A stretch of 64,000 bases of DNA from Flavobacterium cucumis. GTDB lineage: Bacteria > Bacteroidota > Bacteroidia > Flavobacteriales > Flavobacteriaceae. The stretch's first letter is position 1. The number at the start of each line of letters is the position of its first letter. This document shows positions 16,398 to 24,328 of this stretch, one piece after another. The notes beneath the pieces were generated by a model, which was not told the DNA's origin, made no database searches, and saw only the letters and a list, made by a program, of their open reading frames with translations. The stretch covers positions 744,001 through 808,000 of the forward strand of contig NZ_FRYK01000001.1 in the NCBI RefSeq assembly GCF_900148835.1, read 5' to 3'. A program made the translations under genes and the position numbers.

Positions 16398-16940
16398 TTG
16401 ATCTTAGAGCAACTTATACATGAATGCAAAGTCAATAATACTAAAGCACAAGAACAACTTTATCGCTTGTTAGCACCAAAGTTGTTCTCTGTGTGCTTAA
16501 AGTATTCTCGCAATTATGAAGAGGCTCAAGACAATTTACAGGAAAGTTTTTTAGTGATATTTGAAAAAATTAATCAATACAAAAATACAGGTTCATTTGA
16601 AGGGTGGGCCAAGCGAATTACGATAAATTACGTTTTACAACAATATAGGAAACATAACGTTTTTGAAATAATTTCAGAAAAAATTGCTGAGGAAGAAGAA
16701 GTTGAAATTGATGATGATAACATTAGTCTGGAATTTTTAACTAAGATTATTCAAGAATTACCCGACAGATATCGATTGGTTTTTAATTTATATGTTTTGG
16801 ACGGATATTCTCATAAAGAGATTGCTGAGATGTTAGAAATTAACATCGGAACGTCTAAATCAAATTTAGCTAGAGCAAAAGCTATTCTGAAAAGCAAGAT
16901 AGAGTCAAATAATAGTTTTGAGGTAAAAAAAAGTAAATGA
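16398..16940 (+). CDS. ECF-family RNA polymerase sigma factor (TTG start)
   Basis: A 180-residue sigma-70 factor of the extracytoplasmic-function type. Region 2 lies at ~10-75 (LFSVCLKYSRNYEEAQDNLQES, then GSFEGWAKRITINYVLQQYRK). Region 4 lies at ~110-165 (LPDRYRLVFNLYVLDGYSHKEIAEML). The only usable start is TTG at 16398, since an in-frame TAA lies 15 bases upstream and there is no ATG at the N-terminus. The stop overlaps the ATG of the next gene (ATGA), so sigma factor and membrane partner are coupled, as in cognate sigma/anti-sigma pairs. Confidence 0.92.
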   Translation: MILEQLIHECKVNNTKAQEQLYRLLAPKLFSVCLKYSRNYEEAQDNLQESFLVIFEKINQYKNTGSFEGWAKRITINYVLQQYRKHNVFEIISEKIAEEEEVEIDDDNISLEFLTKIIQELPDRYRLVFNLYVLDGYSHKEIAEMLEINIGTSKSNLARAKAILKSKIESNNSFEVKKSK

Positions 16941-18553
16941 AAGACAACAAAAACATAGAACGATTATTTCAAGAAAAATTCAAAGATTTTGAAGCTTTAC
17001 CGCCACAAGACTCTTGGGATTTGATTGCTAGTCGTTTAAATGAGAAAAAGAAGAAAAAAAGAATTGTGCCTGTTTGGTTTCAAATTTCGGGAATTGCAGC
17101 TTCATTATTCTTAATAGCTGGTTTAATTTGGAATTTCTCTGACGAAAATCAAATAGAGATACCCGACTCTAATTCTACTATTGTAAACACGAAAGATGCC
17201 AAAAAAGACGCAACTGATTCTAAATTTAACACACCAAACAATACTGAAATCATTACTGATACGCAATCAAATAAAAATACGACTGAAAAACCTATAGATA
17301 ATTTAGTACATCAAAATAATGACGGCATTAATTCGAGTTTCAATCATAACAGTAAAAATAATGTCGTTTCAAATAATGTAATAAAAGACAATGTTAAATC
17401 TTCTTTAACTCAAACAGCATCTTCAAACGAAAAAGAGGAGCCTTTACATAAGCAAAATAACAGGGTTAACATCTTTGTTAATTCCGAAAAAAACAAAGCT
17501 AATAATGGGTTAAATCCTAAATTAAATAAAAACAATAATGGTTTTGAAAACCTTGTTGAGAATAATTTCGTAGATAAAAATAATAGTGATAGTAATACCG
17601 CTATTGACAAAGAAAAACAAGATGTTTCTTTTTTTAACAAAACATCAAACACGATTGTTAACAATGGCATAAATTTCACAAAAAGTAAGGTAATAAGCCC
17701 TACCGCTACTCTAAATGAAATCTTGTCTAAAGATAGTACTCTAATTGTTGAAATTCCAAAAGAATTAAATCCATTAGAGGAATTGCTTAAAGAAAAAGAG
17801 GCTGGGAAAAATGAAGATGAAAAAGAAGAAAAAAGAAGTAAATGGGCGATTAGCACAAATGCGTCGCCTGTTTATTTTAATTCTTTAGCGCAAGGATCTT
17901 CTATTGATGAGCAATTCGATTCAAACAGCAAAAATTATGCAACTACTTTAAGTTTTGGAATAGCTGGAAGTTATACAATAAATAATAAATTAAGTTTAAG
18001 AACAGGTATAAACAATATTAATTTGAGCTACAACACAAATGATGTAGTTTTTGATGCAAGACTTAGAGCGGTTGAAAGTAATATTCCTTCTATATCAAGA
18101 AATGCCGATGCTACAAATATGATTTTTACCTCTAAAAATAATACTACAGAAGCTTTTTTGGGTGATGTAGAAAATGTAATTCTTGAAAACAACGTGGGAG
18201 CGTTACAACAAAACATAGGTTACATTGAAGTGCCTTTAGAGTTAAGTTACAAAGTATTAGATAAAAAATTTGGTGTCGAAGTAATTGGTGGAATGAGTAC
18301 CTTATTTTTAAATCAAAACAACATTTCGTTAGTGGCAAATGGCATCGAAATGGAAGTAGGAAAAGCAAATAATTTAAACAGCATACATTTTAGTAGTAAT
18401 GTCGGTTTGGGTTTTAAATACTCGTTCTGGAAAAGTTTTAATGCTAATTTCCAACCTATGTTTAAATACCAGATCAATACGTTTAGTGAAAATTCCGGTA
18501 ACTTCAAGCCTTATTTTATAGGCTTGTATACCGGAATTAGTTTTAGTTTTTAA
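16937..18553 (+). CDS. Probable dual-membrane-spanning anti-sigma protein (cytoplasmic segment, inner-membrane helix, long linker, outer-membrane barrel)
   Basis: A 538-residue protein with unusual topology. Residues 1-42 are a charged segment (RLFQEKFKDFEALPPQDSWD, then a Lys run) that would stay in the cytoplasm. About 45-66 form one membrane helix. About 70-300 form an Asn/Lys/Ser-rich, low-complexity linker. Residues 302-538 are a porin-like beta-barrel (alternating strands, ending SFSF with a terminal Phe, as in outer-membrane beta-signals). It would span inner membrane, periplasm and outer membrane in one chain. This matches the Dma class of anti-sigma factors reported in Bacteroides thetaiotaomicron. 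It overlaps the ECF sigma gene by 4 bases. The signal it senses is unknown. Confidence 0.75.
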   Translation: MKDNKNIERLFQEKFKDFEALPPQDSWDLIASRLNEKKKKKRIVPVWFQISGIAASLFLIAGLIWNFSDENQIEIPDSNSTIVNTKDAKKDATDSKFNTPNNTEIITDTQSNKNTTEKPIDNLVHQNNDGINSSFNHNSKNNVVSNNVIKDNVKSSLTQTASSNEKEEPLHKQNNRVNIFVNSEKNKANNGLNPKLNKNNNGFENLVENNFVDKNNSDSNTAIDKEKQDVSFFNKTSNTIVNNGINFTKSKVISPTATLNEILSKDSTLIVEIPKELNPLEELLKEKEAGKNEDEKEEKRSKWAISTNASPVYFNSLAQGSSIDEQFDSNSKNYATTLSFGIAGSYTINNKLSLRTGINNINLSYNTNDVVFDARLRAVESNIPSISRNADATNMIFTSKNNTTEAFLGDVENVILENNVGALQQNIGYIEVPLELSYKVLDKKFGVEVIGGMSTLFLNQNNISLVANGIEMEVGKANNLNSIHFSSNVGLGFKYSFWKSFNANFQPMFKYQINTFSENSGNFKPYFIGLYTGISFSF

Positions 18554-18615
18554 GCTTTGTTGGTTAAGCTTAAATTTATAGTTAAGTTGTTTCATTTCTA
18601 GTTAAAATGAAACTG

Positions 18616-18644
18616 AAAAAGTCCAAATGCGTTTGGACTTTTTT
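18616..18644. terminator. Bidirectional terminator between the anti-sigma gene and plsC
   Basis: AAAAAGTCCAAA (18616-18627), loop TGCG, TTTGGACTTTTT: a strong stem with A and T tracts on both sides, serving the two convergent genes. Confidence 0.85.
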
Positions 18645-19383
18645 ATTTTAAATCCTCCAATAAAGGTTGTAAAATAACTTCCCTTACTTGTTTTTTCAAT
18701 GCATTTCTATCTTCTAATGTTTTTCCTTTCGTTTCAATTATTGGATAAATTTTAGCACGCATTTTTCCTGGATTTCCGCTGAAAAAAGTATACGAAAAAC
18801 GCTTTTTGTTATCAAAAAACACCATTGGTACAATTGGTAAACCGTGTTCAATTGCAATTCTGAAAGCGCCATCTTTAAATTCATCTAATACTATATGTTC
18901 TTCGGGAACACCACCTTCAGGAAAAATACAAATACTTAATCCTTGATGAATTCGTTTTTGAGCGCGTTCAAAAACCGCATAGCGACTTTTGCTACTACTT
19001 CTATCAACCAAAATACAAACACGTTTATAGATAAATCCAAAAATCGGAATCTTAGCCAATTCTTTTTTTCCTACAAATACAAAAGGATGATTTTTCACTG
19101 CAATCAGCATTAACATAATATCCGTCATCGAAGTATGATTAGCTACTAGCATATAACTTTTCCCATCTTCAAAAACTTCATCGCCTTCTATTTTGTAATG
19201 AAATCCCATTCCAATTAAAATAAACTTTGCCCAAATACGCGCAATTCTAAAAAATAACGGATAGGTTTTTTCACTTAAAATTGTAACTAGAATAAATGGA
19301 AATAACACAATAATTGGCACTAAAACCAAAATGTAAAACCAAATACGATATAAAAGGGTGAGCGGATATTTCAAAAATTTCAT
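18643..19383 (-). CDS. plsC: 1-acyl-sn-glycerol-3-phosphate acyltransferase
   Basis: Membrane enzyme (246 residues from the ATG at 19383) that acylates lysophosphatidic acid to phosphatidic acid in phospholipid synthesis. The N-terminal hydrophobic hairpin covers ~10-45. The catalytic NHTSMTD (HX4D) and the substrate-binding FPEGG with the preceding SICI are present. An upstream in-frame ATG eight codons earlier was not used because MKFLKYPL matches the usual N-terminus and sits just after the promoter. It is divergent from trpS. Confidence 0.9.
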   Translation of the reverse strand: MKFLKYPLTLLYRIWFYILVLVPIIVLFPFILVTILSEKTYPLFFRIARIWAKFILIGMGFHYKIEGDEVFEDGKSYMLVANHTSMTDIMLMLIAVKNHPFVFVGKKELAKIPIFGFIYKRVCILVDRSSSKSRYAVFERAQKRIHQGLSICIFPEGGVPEEHIVLDEFKDGAFRIAIEHGLPIVPMVFFDNKKRFSYTFFSGNPGKMRAKIYPIIETKGKTLEDRNALKKQVREVILQPLLEDLK

Positions 19384-19404
19384 TAAGCAAGATGATTTGA
19401 TTTC

Positions 19405-19412
19405 CAAAAGTA
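19405..19412 (-). promoter_or_regulatory. -7 element of the plsC promoter
   Basis: TACTTTTG on the minus strand (19412-19405) matches TAnnTTTG exactly. It lies 21 bases before the chosen plsC ATG, which supports that start. No clear -33 TTG is seen. Confidence 0.5.
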
Positions 19413-19458
19413 ATCATTTTAATAAAACCTATCTCTTTTTACTTTTCTGTTTTTACTT

Positions 19459-19466
19459 TACCTTTG
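19459..19466 (+). promoter_or_regulatory. -7 element of the trpS promoter
   Basis: TACCTTTG (19459-19466) matches the TAnnTTTG consensus, 47 bases before the chosen ATG. It lies inside the extended open frame, which argues against the longer start at 19358. Confidence 0.55.
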
Positions 19467-19513
19467 CATTTCTAAATAACAACTTAGCAACGCTTAGCGT
19501 TAAAACAAAAAAA

Positions 19514-20482
19514 ATGGCAAAAATTTTAACTGGAGTTCAAAGTACAGGAACGCCTCACTTAGGTAATTTATTAGGAGCAATTATACCTGCTATTCAAATG
19601 GCAAACAATCCTGATAACGAGTCTTTTCTTTTCATTGCCGATTTGCATTCGATTACGCAAATTAAAAATGGAGCAGAATTAAGACAAAATACGTATAGTG
19701 TTGCGGCGGCTTGGCTGGCGTGTGGTTTAGATACAAATCGTGTGGTTTTTTACCGCCAATCTGATGTACCTCAAACTACAGAGCTTTCTTGGTATTTGAG
19801 TTGCTTTTTTCCGTTCCAACGTTTAACATTAGCGCATTCCTTCAAAGATAAAGCCGATAGATTAGATGATGTAAATGCGGGATTATTTTCATATCCGATG
19901 TTAATGGCTGCCGATATATTATTGTATGATGCTAACTTTGTTCCTGTTGGAAAAGATCAATTGCAACATTTAGAAATAACGCGCGATGTGGCTTCGCGTT
20001 TTAATCACCAAATGGGTGAAACGTTTGTATTACCTGAAGCGAAAATTGATGAGCAAATCATGATTATTCCGGGAACAGACGGACAAAAAATGAGTAAATC
20101 GAGAAATAATTTCATTAATATTTTTGTGGATGACAAAGCGCTTCGCAAACAAATTATGGGAATTCAAACTGATAGTACGCCATTAGAAGATCCAAAAAAC
20201 CCAGATACTTGTAATTGTTTTGCTATGTACAAATTGTTAGCAACACCAGAACAAACAGCAGTAATGAAAGCCAACTATTTAGGTGGAAATTACGGCTACG
20301 GTCACGCGAAACAAGCCTTATTTGAATTGATAGAAGAGAAATTCAAAACCGAAAGAGAAAAATACAATTACTACAGCAACAACTTAGAAGAAGTAGATAA
20401 ATTATTATTGGAAGGTGCCGCAAAAGCAAGTGCAGTGGCAAATGGCGTTTTGAAAAGAGTTAGAGAGAAGTTGGGATATTAA
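19514..20482 (+). CDS. trpS: Tryptophanyl-tRNA synthetase
   Basis: Class I aminoacyl-tRNA synthetase charging tRNA-Trp, 322 residues from the ATG at 19514. The HIGH-like motif is in GTPHLGNLLGA near the N-terminus and the KMSKS loop is in DGQKMSKSRNNF. SLFHSLT- and LQHLEI-type elements (VGKDQLQHLEITRDVA) are present. The frame is open 52 codons upstream, but that extension overlaps the promoter and has no family similarity. A T-tailed hairpin follows. Confidence 0.96.
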   Translation: MAKILTGVQSTGTPHLGNLLGAIIPAIQMANNPDNESFLFIADLHSITQIKNGAELRQNTYSVAAAWLACGLDTNRVVFYRQSDVPQTTELSWYLSCFFPFQRLTLAHSFKDKADRLDDVNAGLFSYPMLMAADILLYDANFVPVGKDQLQHLEITRDVASRFNHQMGETFVLPEAKIDEQIMIIPGTDGQKMSKSRNNFINIFVDDKALRKQIMGIQTDSTPLEDPKNPDTCNCFAMYKLLATPEQTAVMKANYLGGNYGYGHAKQALFELIEEKFKTEREKYNYYSNNLEEVDKLLLEGAAKASAVANGVLKRVREKLGY

Positions 20483-20504
20483 TAAAATTCAAATTTCTAT
20501 ATAT

Positions 20505-20547
20505 AAAAACCTCAAAGTTTAGAAGTCTAAATTTTGAGGTTTTTTAT
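20505..20547. terminator. Terminator between trpS and the convergent lipoprotein gene
   Basis: AAAAACCTCAAA (20505-20516) pairs with TTTGAGGTTTTTT (20533 on), followed by T residues. It serves trpS, and its A tract could serve the opposite gene too. Confidence 0.75.
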
Positions 20548-21167
20548 TGTTCTATAATTTCTTTTACAACCCATCTGTTGTTTTCTTTTTTGGAAATAAT
20601 CACAATTTTAGAAGGCATATATCCAAAAGGAAATAATTCAAAAAATGATTCATTCTTTGATGAATTAAACAATACTCTTGATATTGAAATTAATGACGAA
20701 ACACCTTCATCATTAATAAATTCTCCTTTTAATCTTATTGAATCAGGTTCAAAGTATTTAAACTTTAAATTTGATTTTTCTAACTCATTAATTTTAAACT
20801 TTCTTTGAACTTGAGAATCTATGAAAAACTTTTTCTTTATATCTAACTCTTTTCCATTTATTTCAAATAAATTATAATTAATTCCAATAATTAACTTATG
20901 CTTTTCTTTAGCCAATAACTTAATTGAATCTTTCTGAATTTCTCTTAGTTTTTTAAAATCTTCAATTGAAAGAGGCTTATAATTGTACTTATCATAATCT
21001 TCTTCAGGTGGTGGAGGCGGAGGAAGTTTTGTTGTAATAAATTCATGAGCCAATTGTGGCAACACATCACACAAAACTTCTGCTTCTAATTCTTCATAGG
21101 TTTTCTCTTTCTCGGTGCAAGAAATTATAAAGAAAGAAAAAAATGTAAGTAGAATTAGTTTTTGCAT
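20544..21167 (-). CDS. Hypothetical lipoprotein with a proline run
   Basis: A 207-residue protein with signal peptide and lipobox IISC (Cys17), followed by Glu/Lys-rich sequence and a run of six prolines at 49-54 before an acidic stretch. The remainder is soluble, with alternating charged and hydrophobic residues, ending 'IVIISKKENNRWVVKEIIEQ', the sort of end seen in small periplasmic NTF2-like or uncharacterised Bacteroidota lipoproteins. I do not recognise the family. It lies 31 bases downstream of ppc, but no functional tie is evident. Confidence 0.55.
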   Translation of the reverse strand: MQKLILLTFFSFFIISCTEKEKTYEELEAEVLCDVLPQLAHEFITTKLPPPPPPEEDYDKYNYKPLSIEDFKKLREIQKDSIKLLAKEKHKLIIGINYNLFEINGKELDIKKKFFIDSQVQRKFKINELEKSNLKFKYFEPDSIRLKGEFINDEGVSSLISISRVLFNSSKNESFFELFPFGYMPSKIVIISKKENNRWVVKEIIEQ

Positions 21168-21198
21168 AAACCTGAATTTATAAAATCAACAACAAAAA

Positions 21199-23772
21199 CT
21201 AAGCCGAATTTCTACTTGCGTTAATATTACCAAACAACGAGCGCGTTACTATTTTTTCATAAACTGCAATTAACTTTTCGTCTGGTGTTGGGCTTTCTCG
21301 TAACGCTTTAATTTTTAACAAGGCGTATTGCTGAATCGTTAATAAAGGCACCACCATTTTTTCACGCATTTCTATGGAAGCTTTTCCGTCGGGATAGTTT
21401 TCCATTAATTCTTTGAAACCAGAAATTTTCAATAACAAGCGTTTAGTTTCTAAATATTCATCGTGAATTATCGTCCAAAAAGCGCCAAATTCAGGATCAT
21501 TTTTCATATAAGCTGTCAACGGGAAAAACGATTTACATAACGCCATCATACTGTTTTCCAACAACGTTCTGAAAAACAACGAATTTTGGTACAAGTGACT
21601 TACTTCGTCCCAACGGTTTTGGTCTTCAAAATGTTTTAATGCCGTTCCAAGTCCAAAAAATCCAGGCACATTTTGCTTCAATTGACTCCAAGAACCCACA
21701 AAAGGAATCGCTCTTAAATCATCTAAATTTAATTTCGCTTCTGATTTTCTTTTGGATGGTCGGCTACCGATATTGGTTTTAGCGTAATAATTCAACGTGC
21801 TCATTTTTTCCAAATAAGGCACAAACAACGGATGATTTTTAAAATCAATATATTTCTTAAAACTAATTTCAGCTAATTGTTCTAAAATGGCATTTTCAGA
21901 AAGCGTCAATTCATTTTGATTGGTGTTGAAAACCTGATTTTTCGCACCCGCACTCACCAAATTCTCTAAATTATAACGACACGAATCTAACGTTCCAAAA
22001 TTAGAACTAATGGTTTGTCCTTGCACCGTTAATTGCAATTGCTGACTTTCAATTTTTGGACCTAACGAAGCATAAAACTGATGCGTTTTTCCACCACCAC
22101 GCGCTGGAGGTCCACCACGACCGTCAAAGAAAATAACTTTGATATTGTATTTTCTGGAAATTTCGGTCAAGGCTTCTTTTGCTTTATAAATTGCCCAATT
22201 TGCCATTAGATAACCACCATCTTTTGTGCCATCAGAGAAACCTAACATGATGGTTTGCTGATTACCCCGATTTTTCAAATGATTCGCATAAACCGAATTC
22301 GTGTACAATTGTTCCATAACCAAATCGGCTTTATGCAAATCTTCCACCGATTCAAAAAGTGGCACCACATCAACCGAAGGGTTATTCCAATCGCACAACT
22401 GAAACATCGCCAAGGTTTCCATGACGTTCAAAGCGCTTTCGTTGTTACTAATAATGTAACGGTTACAGCCTAATTCGCCATTATTTTCTTGAATCGTACG
22501 AATCGCTTCTATGGAACTGATGGTTTCTTTCGTAATTTCATTATCAAAATCAGAAGCTTTTAGTTGGGCAGAAGCTTTGGATAAAATATCAATTTTTGCT
22601 GGTTCCGATAAGCTAAAATAATCTGCTGGAAACAAACTTTTCTCTTTTTGATCAATATCCTGAAAAACCGTTTTGTGAATTTTGCTGTTCTGACGAATGT
22701 CTAAAGTGGCAAAATGAAAGCCAAACAAATTGACTTTATTCAACAACAAATCTACCTCATCCACATAAAGCGATTGATGTTTTTCAATAATGATATTTTT
22801 AATATTTTGTAATTGCGATTTGAATTCCTCCAAAGAAATAAAAATTTCTCCTTGCGAATAAAAAACCGAGCGGTATAACTTGTTTTCCAATTCGGAAATA
22901 ATCACGTCAACACCTGTGAAGGTTAACTTTCGTTTTAATTTTCGAATATCGGTGTAATAACATTTTAAAATAGAAGTACGTAAACGCTCAGCTACTTTCA
23001 ATGTGATTTCAGTAGTTACAAACGGATTTCCATCTCTATCGCCACCTGGCCAAAAACCTAAATTGAGTACATCATTTTTGAGTTCATTCCCTTTGAAAAT
23101 ATTCTTTTGAAGGTAATGCACCATTTCGCTTGCCGTTGGATAAAAGACGTTTTCCAAGTACCAAATTAAACTCACAGCTTCATCATAAGGAGTTGGTTTT
23201 TCTTTTTTGAAAAATGGCGTTTTACCCAATTGCGCTAACAAATCTTTAATTACAATATGATTATTTGATTTCAAAGCTTCTGTTAAATCGGTAATAATTC
23301 CTAAAACCGAACCTGGATAAAACTGTGTTGGATGCGCAGTTAAAACCGTTCTAACTTTGAAATTTTCTAGAAATTCTCTCAGTTCTTTGGTTTTTCCTTC
23401 CGATTCTGCGTTTTCTTTAATGGCACGAAGTGAACTTTTGCCTTCCATATTGTTTACAATTGGAAAAGCGGCATCTTCAATCGCATCAAAAAGCACCACT
23501 TGGCGCTCCACATATTGAATAAATCGAAACAATAAACTGATTTTTTCTGTTTCAGAAGGATTGTCTAAATATTTCATTACGAAGGTTTCAAAAATCTCCG
23601 CCGGACTTTGTTCGTTTTTATAACCATTTTCACAAACTTCAGAAAACAAAGGCAACAAAACACCCGTATTATTAATCTCATCAAAAGGCAATGTGATAAA
23701 AACACTATTATAAATGGTATATTTTGAAGCAACATTTTGCTGGAATCGTTCAATTTTTGGAAGTGTGTACAT
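21199..23772 (-). CDS. ppc: Phosphoenolpyruvate carboxylase
   Basis: Carboxylates PEP to oxaloacetate, refilling the TCA cycle; cytoplasmic tetramer. About 857 residues from the ATG at 23772; a GTG six codons further upstream is possible but less likely. Catalytic-region motifs are present: LTAHPTQFYPGS (catalytic His), GGDRDGNPFVT, FFDGRGGPPARGGGKTH (the glycine loop, usually FHGRGGSIGRGGG) and SWSQLKQNVPGFFGLG. The C-terminus is RNSA instead of the common RNTG. The chain is slightly shorter than the ~880-residue proteobacterial enzyme. A lipoprotein gene follows closely. Confidence 0.95.
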   Translation of the reverse strand: MYTLPKIERFQQNVASKYTIYNSVFITLPFDEINNTGVLLPLFSEVCENGYKNEQSPAEIFETFVMKYLDNPSETEKISLLFRFIQYVERQVVLFDAIEDAAFPIVNNMEGKSSLRAIKENAESEGKTKELREFLENFKVRTVLTAHPTQFYPGSVLGIITDLTEALKSNNHIVIKDLLAQLGKTPFFKKEKPTPYDEAVSLIWYLENVFYPTASEMVHYLQKNIFKGNELKNDVLNLGFWPGGDRDGNPFVTTEITLKVAERLRTSILKCYYTDIRKLKRKLTFTGVDVIISELENKLYRSVFYSQGEIFISLEEFKSQLQNIKNIIIEKHQSLYVDEVDLLLNKVNLFGFHFATLDIRQNSKIHKTVFQDIDQKEKSLFPADYFSLSEPAKIDILSKASAQLKASDFDNEITKETISSIEAIRTIQENNGELGCNRYIISNNESALNVMETLAMFQLCDWNNPSVDVVPLFESVEDLHKADLVMEQLYTNSVYANHLKNRGNQQTIMLGFSDGTKDGGYLMANWAIYKAKEALTEISRKYNIKVIFFDGRGGPPARGGGKTHQFYASLGPKIESQQLQLTVQGQTISSNFGTLDSCRYNLENLVSAGAKNQVFNTNQNELTLSENAILEQLAEISFKKYIDFKNHPLFVPYLEKMSTLNYYAKTNIGSRPSKRKSEAKLNLDDLRAIPFVGSWSQLKQNVPGFFGLGTALKHFEDQNRWDEVSHLYQNSLFFRTLLENSMMALCKSFFPLTAYMKNDPEFGAFWTIIHDEYLETKRLLLKISGFKELMENYPDGKASIEMREKMVVPLLTIQQYALLKIKALRESPTPDEKLIAVYEKIVTRSLFGNINASRNSA

Positions 23773-23823
23773 GGTTTTTAATTTTGACACTAATTTACGA
23801 GTTTAAAATTAAAATGTTATACT

Positions 23824-23850
23824 TGTCATCATGAACTTGTTTCAGGATCT
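23824..23850. repeat. Dispersed repeat, head copy (TGTCATNNTGAACTTG type)
   Basis: Begins TGTCATCATGAACTTG and continues TTTCAGGATCT. It is the same element as at 24160, 24254, 48824 and 58287. It provides the last codons (DPETSS) of the GIY-YIG pseudogene. Confidence 0.65.
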
Positions 23851-24145
23851 AAAGGATTCCAAAGATTCTCCCAATTAGGATTTGATTCTTCAATTAGATT
23901 AATTTTCCATTGTCGATGCCAATTCTTTAGTTGTTTTTCTCTTGCAATTGCGTCATTTACAAACTGAAATTCTTCGAAATAAACTAATACTTTTAAATTA
24001 TACTTTGAGGTAAATTTACTTCCTTCTTGATTTACATGTCGTTCCATTCTGTCATCTAATCCACCTGTTACACCTATTAAAGTGTTCCTTTTGGTTTATT
24101 AGTGAGAATATAAACCCAATAATTATGATATGTTCTATATGCCAT
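23829..24145 (-). pseudogene. GIY-YIG nuclease-like gene broken by a one-base frameshift
   Basis: Reading from the ATG at 24145 gives MAYRTYHNYWVYILTNKPKG, the GIY (here WVY) part of a small GIY-YIG protein, and then TL and a stop. One base later in frame the sequence continues IGVTGGLDDRMERH and on to ...WNPLDPETSS at 23829. Restoring one base near 24080 recreates YIG and gives a ~105-residue UPF0213/GIY-YIG protein. The downstream remnant (72 codons) has its own ATG but lacks the GIY strand and so is unlikely to be active. The end of the gene is supplied by a dispersed repeat. A sequencing or assembly error is the alternative. Confidence 0.8.
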
Positions 24146-24159
24146 TTTGTTATTGTTTT

Positions 24160-24230
24160 GTCATTCTGAACTCGTTTCAGAATCTAATTATTTTAAAATT
24201 CGGAGAAGCTAAAATGAGTTCAGCTTGACA
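24160..24230. repeat. MITE-like repeat with imperfect terminal inverted repeats, unit 1 of a tandem pair
   Basis: Starts GTCATTCTGAACTCG and ends GAGTTCAGCTTGACA. The outer ~14 bases (TTTGTCATTCTGAA versus the complement of TTCAGCTTGACAAA) match at 12 positions. An internal palindrome ATTCTGAA...TTCAGAAT makes the head; AAGCT...AGCTT makes the tail. The element is about 71 bp with no coding capacity. Confidence 0.65.
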
Positions 24231-24253
24231 AAAAATATCTCTAGACGTATTCT

Positions 24254-24319
24254 GTTATTCCGAACTTGTTTCGGAATCTCCATACATAAACGAGAAGCTG
24301 AAACAAGTTTAGCTTGACA
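24254..24319. repeat. MITE-like repeat, unit 2 of the tandem pair
   Basis: Starts GTTATTCCGAACTTG, with ATTCCGAA...TTCGGAAT compensating both arms of the head palindrome relative to unit 1, and ends AAGTTTAGCTTGACA. The compensatory C/G changes suggest that the hairpin is under selection or copied as such. It lies just before the dprA stop. Confidence 0.65.
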
Positions 24320-24328
24320 AGAAGATGT

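Noticed and set aside
17410-17856. A 148-codon open frame on the minus strand
   Set aside because: Antisense to the Asn/Lys-rich linker of the trans-envelope anti-sigma protein; the Ser/Leu/Phe-rich product is the expected shadow of that composition.
19358-19513. Longer start for trpS (52 extra codons)
   Set aside because: The extension is unlike any TrpS N-terminus and runs through the predicted -7 element at 19459-19466.
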